DNA of 16,366 bases from an uncultured Actinomycetes bacterium. Lineage in GTDB: Bacteria > Actinomycetota > Actinomycetes > Nanopelagicales > Nanopelagicaceae. The notes under the pieces are model-generated. The model did no database searches. It worked only from the letters and a program-made list of their open reading frames with translations, and was not told the origin of the DNA. The position numbers were made by a program, and so were the translations under genes. This document shows, one piece after another, positions 1 through 7,204 of the stretch; within the stretch, counting starts at the first letter, position 1; the number at the start of each line of letters is the position of its first letter. The DNA is taken from NCBI GenBank assembly GCA_903932695.1, contig CAIZGZ010000025.1:1-16366 (forward strand), in the 5' to 3' direction.

Positions 1-510
1 AGAGCCAGTTGCGATATCACCATTGATATTCATGGCAACACCTTGGGCAGAGACACTTACTGGTGAGATCACTGGCAAGTAGCCATTGTCCAGAAGAAGG
101 CGCAGAAAGGTCCCGTCAACACTTGCTGCCTCACCGACTAGGCCAGCATCAATCTCCACACCGCCTACCATTGGTTTAAAAGGCTTTGCCCTTAAGGTGT
201 TTCCATCCCCAGTGCTGAGCCCCACTGCGTTTGCGCCATTCGCAATAAATTGATTTGTCAGATTGCGAAGGACTGATCCCGAAAGTGTTTGCTGAGCAAT
301 CTGCATCACTTCGCGGGTAGTTACCCGGTAACCAGAGACCATCGTCGTCGGTATATTGTGAATGGCGAGCTCCTGATCGACTGCCGGTCCTCCCCCATGC
401 ACAACAATTACCTGACCGCCTTTGGAATGGAAATTTGCGAGAGTTTGGACGATCGCATCGTTGTCGGCGGCTGATTCCAGCACGTGGCCACCGTATTTAA
501 CGACGATCAT
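1..510 (-). CDS. argB: Acetylglutamate kinase, 3' end cut by window edge
   Basis: It phosphorylates N-acetylglutamate with ATP, the second step of arginine synthesis, in the cytoplasm. My own reading of this strand gives 170 residues, open to the window edge. Amino acid kinase hallmarks are visible: K5 in KYGGH, the glycine loop VVHGGGP at 37-42, R62 in GYRVT, a GLSTGDG segment near 98-103, and N161 and D165 in MNINGDIATG. These match E. coli ArgB K8, R66, N158 and D162. The start is firm: the ATG overlaps the argC stop (ATGA), and an in-frame TAA lies 13 codons upstream at 547-549. The protein therefore begins directly at its first beta strand and lacks the roughly 25-35 residue N-terminal helix of arginine-inhibited kinases. 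Most ArgB have NAD where this one has NGD, as in LysZ; gene context favours ArgB. The remaining third or so lies outside the window. Confidence 0.93.
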   Translation of the reverse strand, partial: MIVVKYGGHVLESAADNDAIVQTLANFHSKGGQVIVVHGGGPAVDQELAIHNIPTTMVSGYRVTTREVMQIAQQTLSGSVLRNLTNQFIANGANAVGLSTGDGNTLRAKPFKPMVGGVEIDAGLVGEAASVDGTFLRLLLDNGYLPVISPVSVSAQGVAMNINGDIATGS

Positions 511-1535
511 GCGCCGAGTCCCGTGGCCGAGAGGCCAAGAGTTTCGTTATATCCAGAGATGAGGTTGGCATTCTGAATCGCCTGCCCAGCTGCTCCTTTA
601 CCAAGATTGTCCAACGCACTGGAGACCACAAGTCGATTCGTATGCTGATCGATGGCCACTTGGAGAAGCGCGCTATTGCTTCCTACTGTTGCAGAAGTAC
701 TTGGCATTTCGCCTAATGGAAGCAGCGAGACAAAGGGCTTGTCGGAATAGAAGCATGAGTAGATCTCATAGACCTCTTGATGCGAAATTGATTTCTTCAA
801 CTTGGCGGTTGTTGTTGCCAAAATACCTCGCGGCATCGGTGCCAAAATTGGAGTGAATGAGAATCCCACCTTTTCGGTTTTAGACAATTGCGCGAGGACT
901 TCTTCGACCTCGGGAGTATGTTGGTGAGTACCACCAAATTTATAGTGTGAGAGCGAGCCCATCACTTCGCTTGCTAACAATCGCGTACTCGCTTTTCGAC
1001 CTGCACCCGTTGTTCCCGATGCTGCGACCGTAACTAAGTCAGACTCGTCAATCAGTTCGTGGGCAATCGCCGGAGCCGCTGCCAGAATAATTGACGTTGC
1101 GTAACAACCCGGATTTGCTATGTGCGTCGAAGCAGAAATCTTTTCTTTAGCACCTGGGAGTTCGCTCAAGCCATATATCCAAGTTCCGGCGTGGGTACCC
1201 CCGTAATACTTCTCCCAAGCAGTACGAGAGTGGAGACGGAAATCTGCCCCCAAGTCCACCACTTTCACATGCGGTGAGATTTTCGAGATGAGTTTTGCGG
1301 ATTCCCCGTGTGGCAGAGCGATGAATACTAAGTCGCATTCATTTGCTCTCTTCTCGTCGGTCGCCTCAAAGAGCTGACCCGCAAGCGCTCGAAGCCCGGG
1401 ATGAATAGATGTGATCGGTTCACCAGCACTCGAGCCCGCAGCGATATAGGCAAGTTCGAAATGAGGGTGGCTAAGGAGAAGACGCAAGAGCTCTCCACCG
1501 GAGTATCCACTTGCACCAACGACACCAATTTTCAT
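507..1535 (-). CDS. argC: N-acetyl-gamma-glutamyl-phosphate reductase
   Basis: This cytoplasmic enzyme uses NADPH to reduce N-acetylglutamyl phosphate to the semialdehyde, the third step of arginine synthesis. The 342 residues match the usual family length. The N-terminal dinucleotide-binding loop reads GASGYSGGE (7-15). The catalytic cysteine is C144 in NPGCYATS. The histidine pair of GGTHQHTPE (H204/H206) and the APMPRG segment (232-237) belong to the active-site domain. The C-terminal DNLGKGAAGQA (309-319) contacts the cofactor. It is the first gene behind the ARG-box region, with no Shine-Dalgarno sequence before the ATG, which suits the leaderless promoter noted here. The next gene is argB, by a 4-bp ATGA overlap; argJ, often found between them, is absent. 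Confidence 0.97.
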   Translation of the reverse strand: MKIGVVGASGYSGGELLRLLLSHPHFELAYIAAGSSAGEPITSIHPGLRALAGQLFEATDEKRANECDLVFIALPHGESAKLISKISPHVKVVDLGADFRLHSRTAWEKYYGGTHAGTWIYGLSELPGAKEKISASTHIANPGCYATSIILAAAPAIAHELIDESDLVTVAASGTTGAGRKASTRLLASEVMGSLSHYKFGGTHQHTPEVEEVLAQLSKTEKVGFSFTPILAPMPRGILATTTAKLKKSISHQEVYEIYSCFYSDKPFVSLLPLGEMPSTSATVGSNSALLQVAIDQHTNRLVVSSALDNLGKGAAGQAIQNANLISGYNETLGLSATGLGA

Positions 1536-1541
1536 GGCAGA

Positions 1542-1547
1542 AGTTTA
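1542..1547 (-). promoter_or_regulatory. Candidate -10 box of a leaderless argC promoter
   Basis: On the minus strand the hexamer TAAACT fits the TANNNT pattern and is followed by exactly six bases and then the argC ATG. Transcription would begin at the start codon, which explains the missing ribosome binding site. The 26-bp palindrome begins four bases upstream and covers where the -35 would be, a good position for a repressor. An alternative -10, the consensus hexamer TATAAT at 1584-1589, lies inside the second operator and would give a leader of about 40 bases. Both are read by eye. Confidence 0.5.
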
Positions 1548-1551
1548 TCAG

Positions 1552-1577
1552 TAAATGTGCATAATTATGCACATTTA
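1552..1577. promoter_or_regulatory. ARG box 1 (ArgR operator), perfect 26-bp palindrome
   Basis: All 13 base pairs of the dyad match. The core is TGTGCATAATTATGCACA (1556-1573). It resembles the actinobacterial ArgR operator as I recall it from Mycobacterium (TGCATAACGATGCA type), and differs from the E. coli ARG box half-site TGAAT by one base per half. It sits 17 bp upstream of argC in the 72-bp pheT-argC gap. The expected role is arginine-dependent repression of argCB by the ArgR hexamer. Confidence 0.8.
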
Positions 1578-1593
1578 TGCATAATTATAAAAT
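1576..1593. promoter_or_regulatory. ARG box 2, degenerate second operator
   Basis: The 11-base string TGCATAATTAT recurs here (1578-1588), a direct repeat of 1558-1568, so the two dyad centres are 20 bp apart. Tandem ARG boxes about two helical turns apart are the usual arrangement for one ArgR hexamer. Only the inner AT-rich part of this box is symmetric; the distal half-site is degenerate. It also contains TATAAT on the minus strand (1584-1589). Confidence 0.65.
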
Positions 1594-1607
1594 TGCTGAG
1601 TAACTCG

Positions 1608-4061
1608 CTATGAACGGGCTGTGGCTCCATAGAGCTCGCCAGCGCGCGTAAGTGCAGATTCCCGATAACCAGTAACCTCTTCTGCGGTCAGAGTGCGATC
1701 TGGAGCACGGAAAGTCATCGCAAAGGTCAGCGAAACCTTGCCCTCGCCCAGATTCTCATATCGGTCAAAGAGTGAGATCGATTCCAGCAGCTCCCCCGCG
1801 CCTTCAACGAGCGCTCTCTCAATATCGGAGGCCGGGATTTCACGGTCCACGACCAGGGAGAGATCTTGCGTAGCCGCAGGCATGGTGATTACGACAGGTC
1901 TGTGCTTCGGGCCAAGGACTGGCAGGGCCGAGAGGATCACAGCGAACGCGGTAGTGCGAGCTGGCAATCCAAGTGCTTCAAGTACTCGAGGGTGAAGTTC
2001 GCCCGCGTGCGCAACAGCTTTTCCATCCACTTGCAATTCTGCACAACGACCGGGATGCCACGGAGCGAGATCGGACTGAACAATTTTGGCACGATGCCCT
2101 GCATCTTCAATGATGGAGAGTGCCTCACTGATCGAATCGCTCCAATCGTAGGCACGACCCTTCCCCCACCATCCTGATCGCTCGAGCGAACCTGCGACCA
2201 CTCCGCCTACAAAGAGGGGTTGGTCAGGGACGCTTCCGTAAATCCGCTCAATAATCTCTTGGGATGGTCGCTCTGCAGTCGAGACGCTATCGACCTTGCT
2301 GAGCTCTTGGGTATTCCTAAAGACGGTGCCAATTTCGAATATTGCAACCTCTTTTGCACCACGCGCAAGGTTCCGCTTCGTAGTTTCAAGCAGACCAGGA
2401 AGCAAGTGTGTTCGCAGCAGTGGCGCCTGCTCTGACATTGGATTAGCAATCTTAAAGCTGGCGGCGCGTGGTCCAACAAAACCCAATGTTTCAACCATCC
2501 CAGGGCTGACGAATGGATAGTTGTATACCTCGCTATAGCCTCGCGCAGCCAGAGTATCTGCAACATGACGCTTGCGGTATTGAAGTGCAGTGAGAGTTCC
2601 AGCGGCCTTACCGATTGGCAGAGTGCCTTGAATCTCATTGAGGCCAACGAGACGGGCAACCTCTTCGACCAGATCAGTCTGAGTGATCAGGTCTGACCGC
2701 CACGTTGGTGGAGTGATAAGCCATGGCACTATCGATCGATTGACGAGTGCGCCCACCAGCTCAAGCTTGGCGGCAACAACATCGTGGTTGACTGCAATAC
2801 CCAGTAATCGAGTTGGAAAATCTGGATCAAAACTGATTGAAACAGGGTTAGGAACTGCACCCGCTTGGGAGCTGCCAACGTACGTTGCGCCACCGAGTTC
2901 AATAAGGAGCTGCACTGCTCGAGCCGAAGAGATCGATGAAAGGGCAGGGTCAGTAGCTCGCTCGAGTCGACGCGAAGCCTCTGAGGAGAGGCGATGGAAT
3001 CGTGAATTCTTTGCGATGCTGATTGGATCAAAGCGGACCGCTTCGATCGCCAGAGTTACTGTTTCTGCCGTGACTTCTGAGTGCAGGCCACCCATCGTGC
3101 CCGCTAAGGCAAGCGCCTGTGAAGCATCGGCAACCACAAGATTCTCCGGTGAGAGTGTGCGATCTTGACCATCGAGTGTCGTAAAGGTGCTCTCGCGATC
3201 AGCGCGACGAATTGTTAACGAGCCATCAATCTTGGCAACATCGAACGCATGTAGAGGTTGTCCTAATTCCAACATCACATAGTTAGTGATATCTACTGCA
3301 AGTGAGATTGAACGCATCCCACATTTCTCAATTCGACGTTGCATCCACGTAGGCGTAAGGGCTTTCGAATTAAAACCATCAACGGTACGCAAGAAGGCAA
3401 CGCTTGCAAGCGCCGGATCTGAGATCGTGATCTGAACTCCGCGATCATTTAACTCATATTCGCTTGGCGATACCTTGCTAATCGGGTCGATATAGTCAAC
3501 GGATAGCGCCGCCGCGATTTCACGAGCTAATCCACGGATAGAGAGTGCGTAACCACGATCTGGATTGACTGCGACGTCAAAAATAAGATCTCGAATCTGA
3601 AGGAGTTCGAGCGCATCATCACCAGGCTCTCCTTCGTGAAGAACGATGATTCCGGCATGATCTTCGCTGATCCCCAGTTCTTTTGCAGAACAGATCATTC
3701 CATTGGATGTATGACCGTATGTTTGTCTAGCTGCAATTTCAAAACCACCAGGCAGGACCGCACCCGGGAGTGAGACGACGACAAGGTCGCCTACATCAAA
3801 ATTAGAGGCGCCACAGATTACATAGCGGGTTTCACCTTCTCCGCAATCTAGGCCCACATATCGGATCGGCTTCTTCTGCCCTTCGACCAAGACCGCAGAG
3901 AGTACTTTTCCAACGACCAGCGGACCGGTGAGATCTGCGCCTTGTGAGATGACTTCTTCAACTTCGAAACCGACTGAAACAAAAGCCTCTTCTAATTGCT
4001 CTGCAGTGGCATCGTGCGGGATGGCCGCGAATTCACGTAGCCATGACAATGGAACCTTCAT
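1608..4061 (-). CDS. pheT: Phenylalanyl-tRNA synthetase beta subunit
   Basis: This is the large subunit of the heterotetrameric (alpha2beta2) PheRS, which charges tRNA-Phe. Its 817 residues are a normal length. Domains in order are an N-terminal start typical of the family (MKVPLSWLREF), an EMAP/tRNA-binding-like domain (about 45-150, ending near GMICSAKELGI at 121-131), the B3/B4 editing region (about 220-400), the B5 domain (about 410-490), a catalytic-like core, and the C-terminal ferredoxin-fold anticodon-binding domain (about 725-815, with LFDRYENLGEGKVS). Its ATG overlaps the pheS stop by 4 bp (ATGA), which implies translational coupling of the two subunits. It ends the translation gene run; argC begins a separately controlled unit 72 bp on. 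Confidence 0.98.
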   Translation of the reverse strand: MKVPLSWLREFAAIPHDATAEQLEEAFVSVGFEVEEVISQGADLTGPLVVGKVLSAVLVEGQKKPIRYVGLDCGEGETRYVICGASNFDVGDLVVVSLPGAVLPGGFEIAARQTYGHTSNGMICSAKELGISEDHAGIIVLHEGEPGDDALELLQIRDLIFDVAVNPDRGYALSIRGLAREIAAALSVDYIDPISKVSPSEYELNDRGVQITISDPALASVAFLRTVDGFNSKALTPTWMQRRIEKCGMRSISLAVDITNYVMLELGQPLHAFDVAKIDGSLTIRRADRESTFTTLDGQDRTLSPENLVVADASQALALAGTMGGLHSEVTAETVTLAIEAVRFDPISIAKNSRFHRLSSEASRRLERATDPALSSISSARAVQLLIELGGATYVGSSQAGAVPNPVSISFDPDFPTRLLGIAVNHDVVAAKLELVGALVNRSIVPWLITPPTWRSDLITQTDLVEEVARLVGLNEIQGTLPIGKAAGTLTALQYRKRHVADTLAARGYSEVYNYPFVSPGMVETLGFVGPRAASFKIANPMSEQAPLLRTHLLPGLLETTKRNLARGAKEVAIFEIGTVFRNTQELSKVDSVSTAERPSQEIIERIYGSVPDQPLFVGGVVAGSLERSGWWGKGRAYDWSDSISEALSIIEDAGHRAKIVQSDLAPWHPGRCAELQVDGKAVAHAGELHPRVLEALGLPARTTAFAVILSALPVLGPKHRPVVITMPAATQDLSLVVDREIPASDIERALVEGAGELLESISLFDRYENLGEGKVSLTFAMTFRAPDRTLTAEEVTGYRESALTRAGELYGATARS

Positions 4062-5083
4062 CGTCCACCCGTTCCAAATCCTTGAGAGAATCTCACGTCA
4101 CCTTCGACAATGTCGTGCATGTCGGTTATGCCGTGGCGCACCATCAAAGTGCGTTCTAGTCCCATGCCGAATGCAAAGCCGCTGTAAATATCGGGATCGA
4201 TCCCAGCTGCGCGTAACACTTTAGGGTTGACCATCCCGCAGCCACCCCATTCAATCCATCGACCATTGAAGTAGAAATCAACTTCTGCGCTTGGTTCGGT
4301 AAAGGGAAAGAAAGATGATCGCAACCGGGTTTTCACATCCGGACCGAAGATAGAGCGGGCAAAGTGATCGAGCGTTCCTTTGAGATCTGCCATCGTGATC
4401 CCTTTATCGATCACAAGACCTTCTACCTGCGAGAAAACGGGAGTGTGAGTGGCATCTAGCTCGTCAGCGCGATATGTCCTGCCTGGGCAGATCACATAGA
4501 TCGGCGGCTCCTCGTTGAGCATGGTGCGAACCTGTACGGGAGAGGTGTGCGTGCGAAGCACAAGATGAGAATCAAGCGGTTCGATAAAAAAGGTATCTTG
4601 CATGGTTCGAGCCGGATGATCGGCGGGAATATTGAGCGCATCAAAGTTGAGCCACTCCGCTTCGAGCTCTGGGCCTTCCGCGACGCGATACCCCATACCG
4701 AGGAAGAGATCACAGATCTCGTTGGTCAGAATTGTGAGTGGGTGTAATCCACCTTGGGTTCGTTTGCGAGCAGGAATCGACACATCGACTCGTTCTTCAA
4801 CGAGGACTCGAGCATCACGCTCTGCTTCAAGGAGAACGGTTCTGGCTTCAAAGGCCTGTGCGATCGCGCTCTTTGCTTGGCCCACGACCTTGCCGAATTC
4901 GGCACGTAGCGCTGGATCCATCCTGCCAAGTTCTTGGCTGAACTTTGCGATAGGCGACCTATCCCCCACGAAATTGATCCGAACCTCTTTAAGGGACTCT
5001 AGATCCGGGGCCTGCGCTATCGCTTCCAATGCTGCGATCTGTGCGGCCTCAACGGCTTCGGTGGGAAGTTTCTCTGAGGTCAT
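4058..5083 (-). CDS. pheS: Phenylalanyl-tRNA synthetase alpha subunit
   Basis: This is the catalytic class II subunit of PheRS. Counted from the TTG at 5092, the N-terminal coiled-coil region (about 15-105) is followed by the catalytic domain, with HPARTMQDTFF (159-169), motif 2 around RTYRADELDATHTPVFSQVEG (205-225) and motif 3 FAFGMGLER (306-314), including the alanine equivalent to E. coli A294. I place the start at the ATG 5083, giving 341 residues, rather than at the TTG 5092 nine bases upstream. An AGTAGG ribosome binding site lies 10 bases before the ATG but only one base before the TTG. The gene follows the RNA methyltransferase by 29 bp and overlaps pheT. Confidence 0.97.
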   Translation of the reverse strand: MTSEKLPTEAVEAAQIAALEAIAQAPDLESLKEVRINFVGDRSPIAKFSQELGRMDPALRAEFGKVVGQAKSAIAQAFEARTVLLEAERDARVLVEERVDVSIPARKRTQGGLHPLTILTNEICDLFLGMGYRVAEGPELEAEWLNFDALNIPADHPARTMQDTFFIEPLDSHLVLRTHTSPVQVRTMLNEEPPIYVICPGRTYRADELDATHTPVFSQVEGLVIDKGITMADLKGTLDHFARSIFGPDVKTRLRSSFFPFTEPSAEVDFYFNGRWIEWGGCGMVNPKVLRAAGIDPDIYSGFAFGMGLERTLMVRHGITDMHDIVEGDVRFSQGFGTGGR

Positions 5084-5112
5084 AATGGCCAAGCCTACTA
5101 ATAATTCTTGGC

Positions 5113-5913
5113 TTATGAGGCGAAATACATCGCAATAGCGGCTGCACTTGCCACGTTGAAACTCTCTGCATGGCCTTGCATAGGAATCTTTACCTTCGAG
5201 AACTCGGTAGGAAGTTCTGGCAAGCCACGAGCCTCGTTACCGAAGACTAATGCGAGCGGAGCTGATGGCTCGATGCTCTCGAGCAAGTGATCAGCCGAGC
5301 CATCAAGTGCGTAGATTCCCAAGGTATGCCGACTCGCAAATTCGGAGAGAGCGTCGAGTGAGACATCGGTTGCAACCGGGATTTGCCAGATAGATCCGGC
5401 GGTTGAGCGAATAACTTTTGGTGCGTAGATATCAACGCTGTTCTCGCTGAAAAGTACCAAATCAAAACCACAGGCATCCGCGGTACGGATTGCTGTACCG
5501 GCATTTCCTGGATCTTGAATCTGCCAAAAATAGGCAACTTTGCGGATTGAGCCCACGTCGTATTTCGAGAGATCGGTCGGGAGATATTTACAAATTGCAA
5601 TGATGCCTTGAGGTGATTCGGTTTCAGCCATGGCGGCCATCACTTGCTCTGTGACCATGATGTACTCATGGGCATCAATCTGCGATTGCGAGAACTCCGT
5701 CAGTAACCGAGCAAGTCCAGCTTCGGTGAGGTACATCCGCACGATACGCGGCGCGATGGAAACGCGAGGAACGAGGGCCGAACGCAGGCTCTGCATGCCG
5801 TCGGCGACAAAAATGTGTTCTAGGTTGCGTAGTTTTTTTCCACGAGAACCCAAAAGAGCCTTCACTCTCTCTACGTGAGGAGAATGAAGGCTCGTAATTG
5901 GTGCGTGGGTCAT
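5113..5913 (-). CDS. SpoU/TrmH-family RNA 2'-O-methyltransferase
   Basis: This is a SAM-dependent ribose methyltransferase with the knotted SPOUT fold, probably acting on rRNA. Of 266 residues, the first 110 form a substrate-binding domain (IFVADGMQSLRSAL, ending in SPQGIIAI at 100-107). The C-terminal SpoU domain carries motif 1 DPGNAGTAIRTADACGFD (134-151), motif 2 LVFGNEARGL (222-231) and motif 3 IPMQGHAESFNVASAAAIA (243-261) with E250, S251 and N253. The ATG overlaps the rplT stop (ATGA) with no clear ribosome binding site, so it is likely made by coupling. A gene of this family between rplT and pheS is typical of Actinobacteria and is often annotated as 23S rRNA methyltransferase or TsnR-like. 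The target nucleotide cannot be read from the sequence. Confidence 0.93.
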   Translation of the reverse strand: MTHAPITSLHSPHVERVKALLGSRGKKLRNLEHIFVADGMQSLRSALVPRVSIAPRIVRMYLTEAGLARLLTEFSQSQIDAHEYIMVTEQVMAAMAETESPQGIIAICKYLPTDLSKYDVGSIRKVAYFWQIQDPGNAGTAIRTADACGFDLVLFSENSVDIYAPKVIRSTAGSIWQIPVATDVSLDALSEFASRHTLGIYALDGSADHLLESIEPSAPLALVFGNEARGLPELPTEFSKVKIPMQGHAESFNVASAAAIAMYFAS

Positions 5914-6269
5914 GCAGGGATATTCTGGCGTGCAACCTCTACTAGTTGTGCAAAGGCGGCAGGATCATTTGTCGCAAGCTCTGAGAGGAGGCGACGGTCG
6001 ACTTCGATACCAGCAGCTTTGATGCCCTGGATGAAACGATTGTAGGTGAGGCCATGCTCACGGGCACCAGCATTGATGCGCTGGATCCAGAGCTGACGGA
6101 AGTCACCCTTCTTATCCTTACGATGATCGAAGGCATAGACCATTGAGTGAGTGACTTGCTCTTTCGCCTTGATGAAAAGACGTGAGCGTTGTCCGCGGTA
6201 ACCCGCAGCACGCTCGAGAGTAGTACGACGCTTCTTTGCAGCGTGGACGCCGCGCTTAACTCTTGCCAT
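5910..6269 (-). CDS. rplT: 50S ribosomal protein L20 (bL20)
   Basis: This is a 23S rRNA-binding protein needed early in 50S assembly. The 119 residues are the normal length and very basic at the N-terminus (MARVKRGVHAAKKRR), followed by the conserved FRQLWIQRINAGAREHGLTYNRF-type helix segment (about 57-80). A GGGG-containing purine stretch lies upstream of the ATG, and rpmI ends 13 bp before it. In several other bacteria L20 represses its own operon through the infC leader; whether that holds here is open. Confidence 0.98.
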   Translation of the reverse strand: MARVKRGVHAAKKRRTTLERAAGYRGQRSRLFIKAKEQVTHSMVYAFDHRKDKKGDFRQLWIQRINAGAREHGLTYNRFIQGIKAAGIEVDRRLLSELATNDPAAFAQLVEVARQNIPA

Positions 6270-6282
6270 GTTCTCTTACCCC

Positions 6283-6480
6283 TTACTTCAAACCGAGCAT
6301 GCGCTTGGCTGTGACGGTGACGGTCTTCTTGCCAGTTGCATCGTTGCTCAAACGACGTGTGACACGTGATGACTTATGTTCAAGAAGGTGGCGCTTTCCT
6401 GCGCGCTCATGCATGATCTTGCCGGTGCCAGTAAGACGGAATGTCTTCTTAGCTCCACTGTGGGTCTTCATCTTCGGCAT
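6283..6480 (-). CDS. rpmI: 50S ribosomal protein L35 (bL35)
   Basis: A 65-residue basic ribosomal protein with the family start MPKMKTHSGAKKTF and internal HLLEHKSSRVTRR. It sits between infC and rplT, the classic three-gene order. The ribosome binding site is excellent: AAGGGAGG ends six bases before the ATG. A second, out-of-frame ATG five bases further upstream is unlikely to be used because it lies against the GGAGG. Confidence 0.98.
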   Translation of the reverse strand: MPKMKTHSGAKKTFRLTGTGKIMHERAGKRHLLEHKSSRVTRRLSNDATGKKTVTVTAKRMLGLK

Positions 6481-6513
6481 TTCATGCCTCCCTTGTACTC
6501 GTGTTAGTGAACG

Positions 6514-7095
6514 TTATTCGGTTACTGCTACTGCGGGCTCTACTGCTGGTGCTGACTTTGGTTCTGACTTCTTGGCTTGAGTCTTCTTGACTACTGGTCC
6601 CAAAACCATCGTCATGCTCTTGCCCTCTTTCTTCGGAGCGAACTCCACGAAAGCGACATCTGCAACCTCTTCAGCCAACTTCATCAATAGGCGATAGCCC
6701 ATCTCAGGTCTGGTCTGTTCACGACCTTTAAATTGAACAGTTACCTTCACCTTGTCCCCTGCTTTGAGAAAGCGAGCCACGTGGGCCTTCTTTGTCTCAT
6801 AATCATGAGGTTCGATCTTCAATCCAAACCGAATTTCTTTAACCACAATGTGGGTTTGATTCTGTCGTGCTTCGCGTGCCTTCTGTGCGATCTCGTATTT
6901 GTACTTACCGAAATCCATGATCTTGCACACGGGTGGCTTGGCATCTGGTGAGATTTCTACAAGATCGAGACCGACTTCATCCGCCATATTTAAGGCGGTT
7001 GCGAGATCTACGATTCCTACTTGCTCTCCAGTAAAACCAATCAGACGAATCTCCGAAGCTCGGATTCGATCGTTGATTCTTTGTTCGGCGCTGAT
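6514..7095 (-). CDS. infC: Translation initiation factor IF-3, ATC start codon
   Basis: It binds the 30S subunit, keeps 50S off and checks the start codon and initiator tRNA. From the proposed start there are 193 residues: the N-domain (MSAEQRINDRIR to about 75), a basic linker, the C-domain (about 84-170, with FKGREQTRPEMGYRLL and MTMVLGP), then a 25-residue Lys/Ala/Pro/Glu-rich tail. The open frame runs 40 codons further to an ATG at 7215, but that stretch (MSLPPHRLWLVGQE...) is not IF-3-like. Homology begins at ISAEQRIND, as in Streptomyces, whose annotated IF-3 reads ISAEPRINDRIR. The ATC at 7093-7095 encodes that I, and AGAGGA lies six bases upstream. No ATG, GTG or TTG in this frame is well placed. 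A non-canonical infC start is known from E. coli (AUU), where it allows autoregulation. Confidence 0.95.
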   Translation of the reverse strand: MSAEQRINDRIRASEIRLIGFTGEQVGIVDLATALNMADEVGLDLVEISPDAKPPVCKIMDFGKYKYEIAQKAREARQNQTHIVVKEIRFGLKIEPHDYETKKAHVARFLKAGDKVKVTVQFKGREQTRPEMGYRLLMKLAEEVADVAFVEFAPKKEGKSMTMVLGPVVKKTQAKKSEPKSAPAVEPAVAVTE

Positions 7096-7108
7096 AACTC
7101 TTCCTCTC
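7093..7108 (-). promoter_or_regulatory. infC ribosome binding site and ATC initiation codon
   Basis: On the minus strand AGAGGAAGAGTTATC places an AGAGGA Shine-Dalgarno sequence six bases before ATC, the first codon of the conserved IF-3 sequence. The spacing is optimal for ATC and too close to suit any later codon in frame. Poor initiation codons are a known trait of infC because IF-3 itself discriminates against them, giving negative feedback. Confidence 0.75.
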
Positions 7109-7146
7109 GTGTCATGAATTACTAGACAAGTAAGAGAAAGTCGCGC

Positions 7147-7170
7147 AAAAAGCAGCCCACAGGAGTAGGC
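7147..7170 (-). terminator. Hairpin plus T-tract in the fabI-infC gap
   Basis: Read on the minus strand, GCCTAC TCCT GTGGGC forms a 6-bp stem (one G-T wobble) with a 4-base loop. TGC and then TTTTT follow. It lies 102 bases past the fabI stop and about 52 bases before the infC start. It can be read either as a weak intrinsic terminator ending the fabG-fabI transcript or as an attenuator in an infC leader. The stem is short and the T-tract is only five bases. Confidence 0.45.
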
Positions 7171-7204
7171 AATTTCTTGACCAACCAGCCAGAGCCGGTG
7201 AGGT

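Noticed and set aside
1552..1577. Palindrome as a terminator for pheT
   Set aside because: The stem is AT-rich and no T-tract follows it on the minus strand; operator function explains the symmetry and the second copy better.
2207..2659. 150-codon minus-strand frame inside pheT
   Set aside because: Wholly within pheT in another frame, no recognisable domain and no ribosome binding site.
2683..3168. 161-codon plus-strand open frame antisense to pheT
   Set aside because: Ser/Arg/Thr-rich composition typical of antisense frames; pheT on the other strand is complete and well conserved.
4632..5138. 168-codon plus-strand open frame antisense to pheS
   Set aside because: Low-complexity Ser/Arg-rich translation with no family resemblance, opposite a clear pheS; a shadow frame.
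7041..7115. 24-codon upstream frame (ATG at 7115) overlapping the infC start
   Set aside because: No Shine-Dalgarno sequence before its ATG, and it ends inside infC. Short overlapping frames are expected by chance; without conservation it cannot be supported as a leader peptide.
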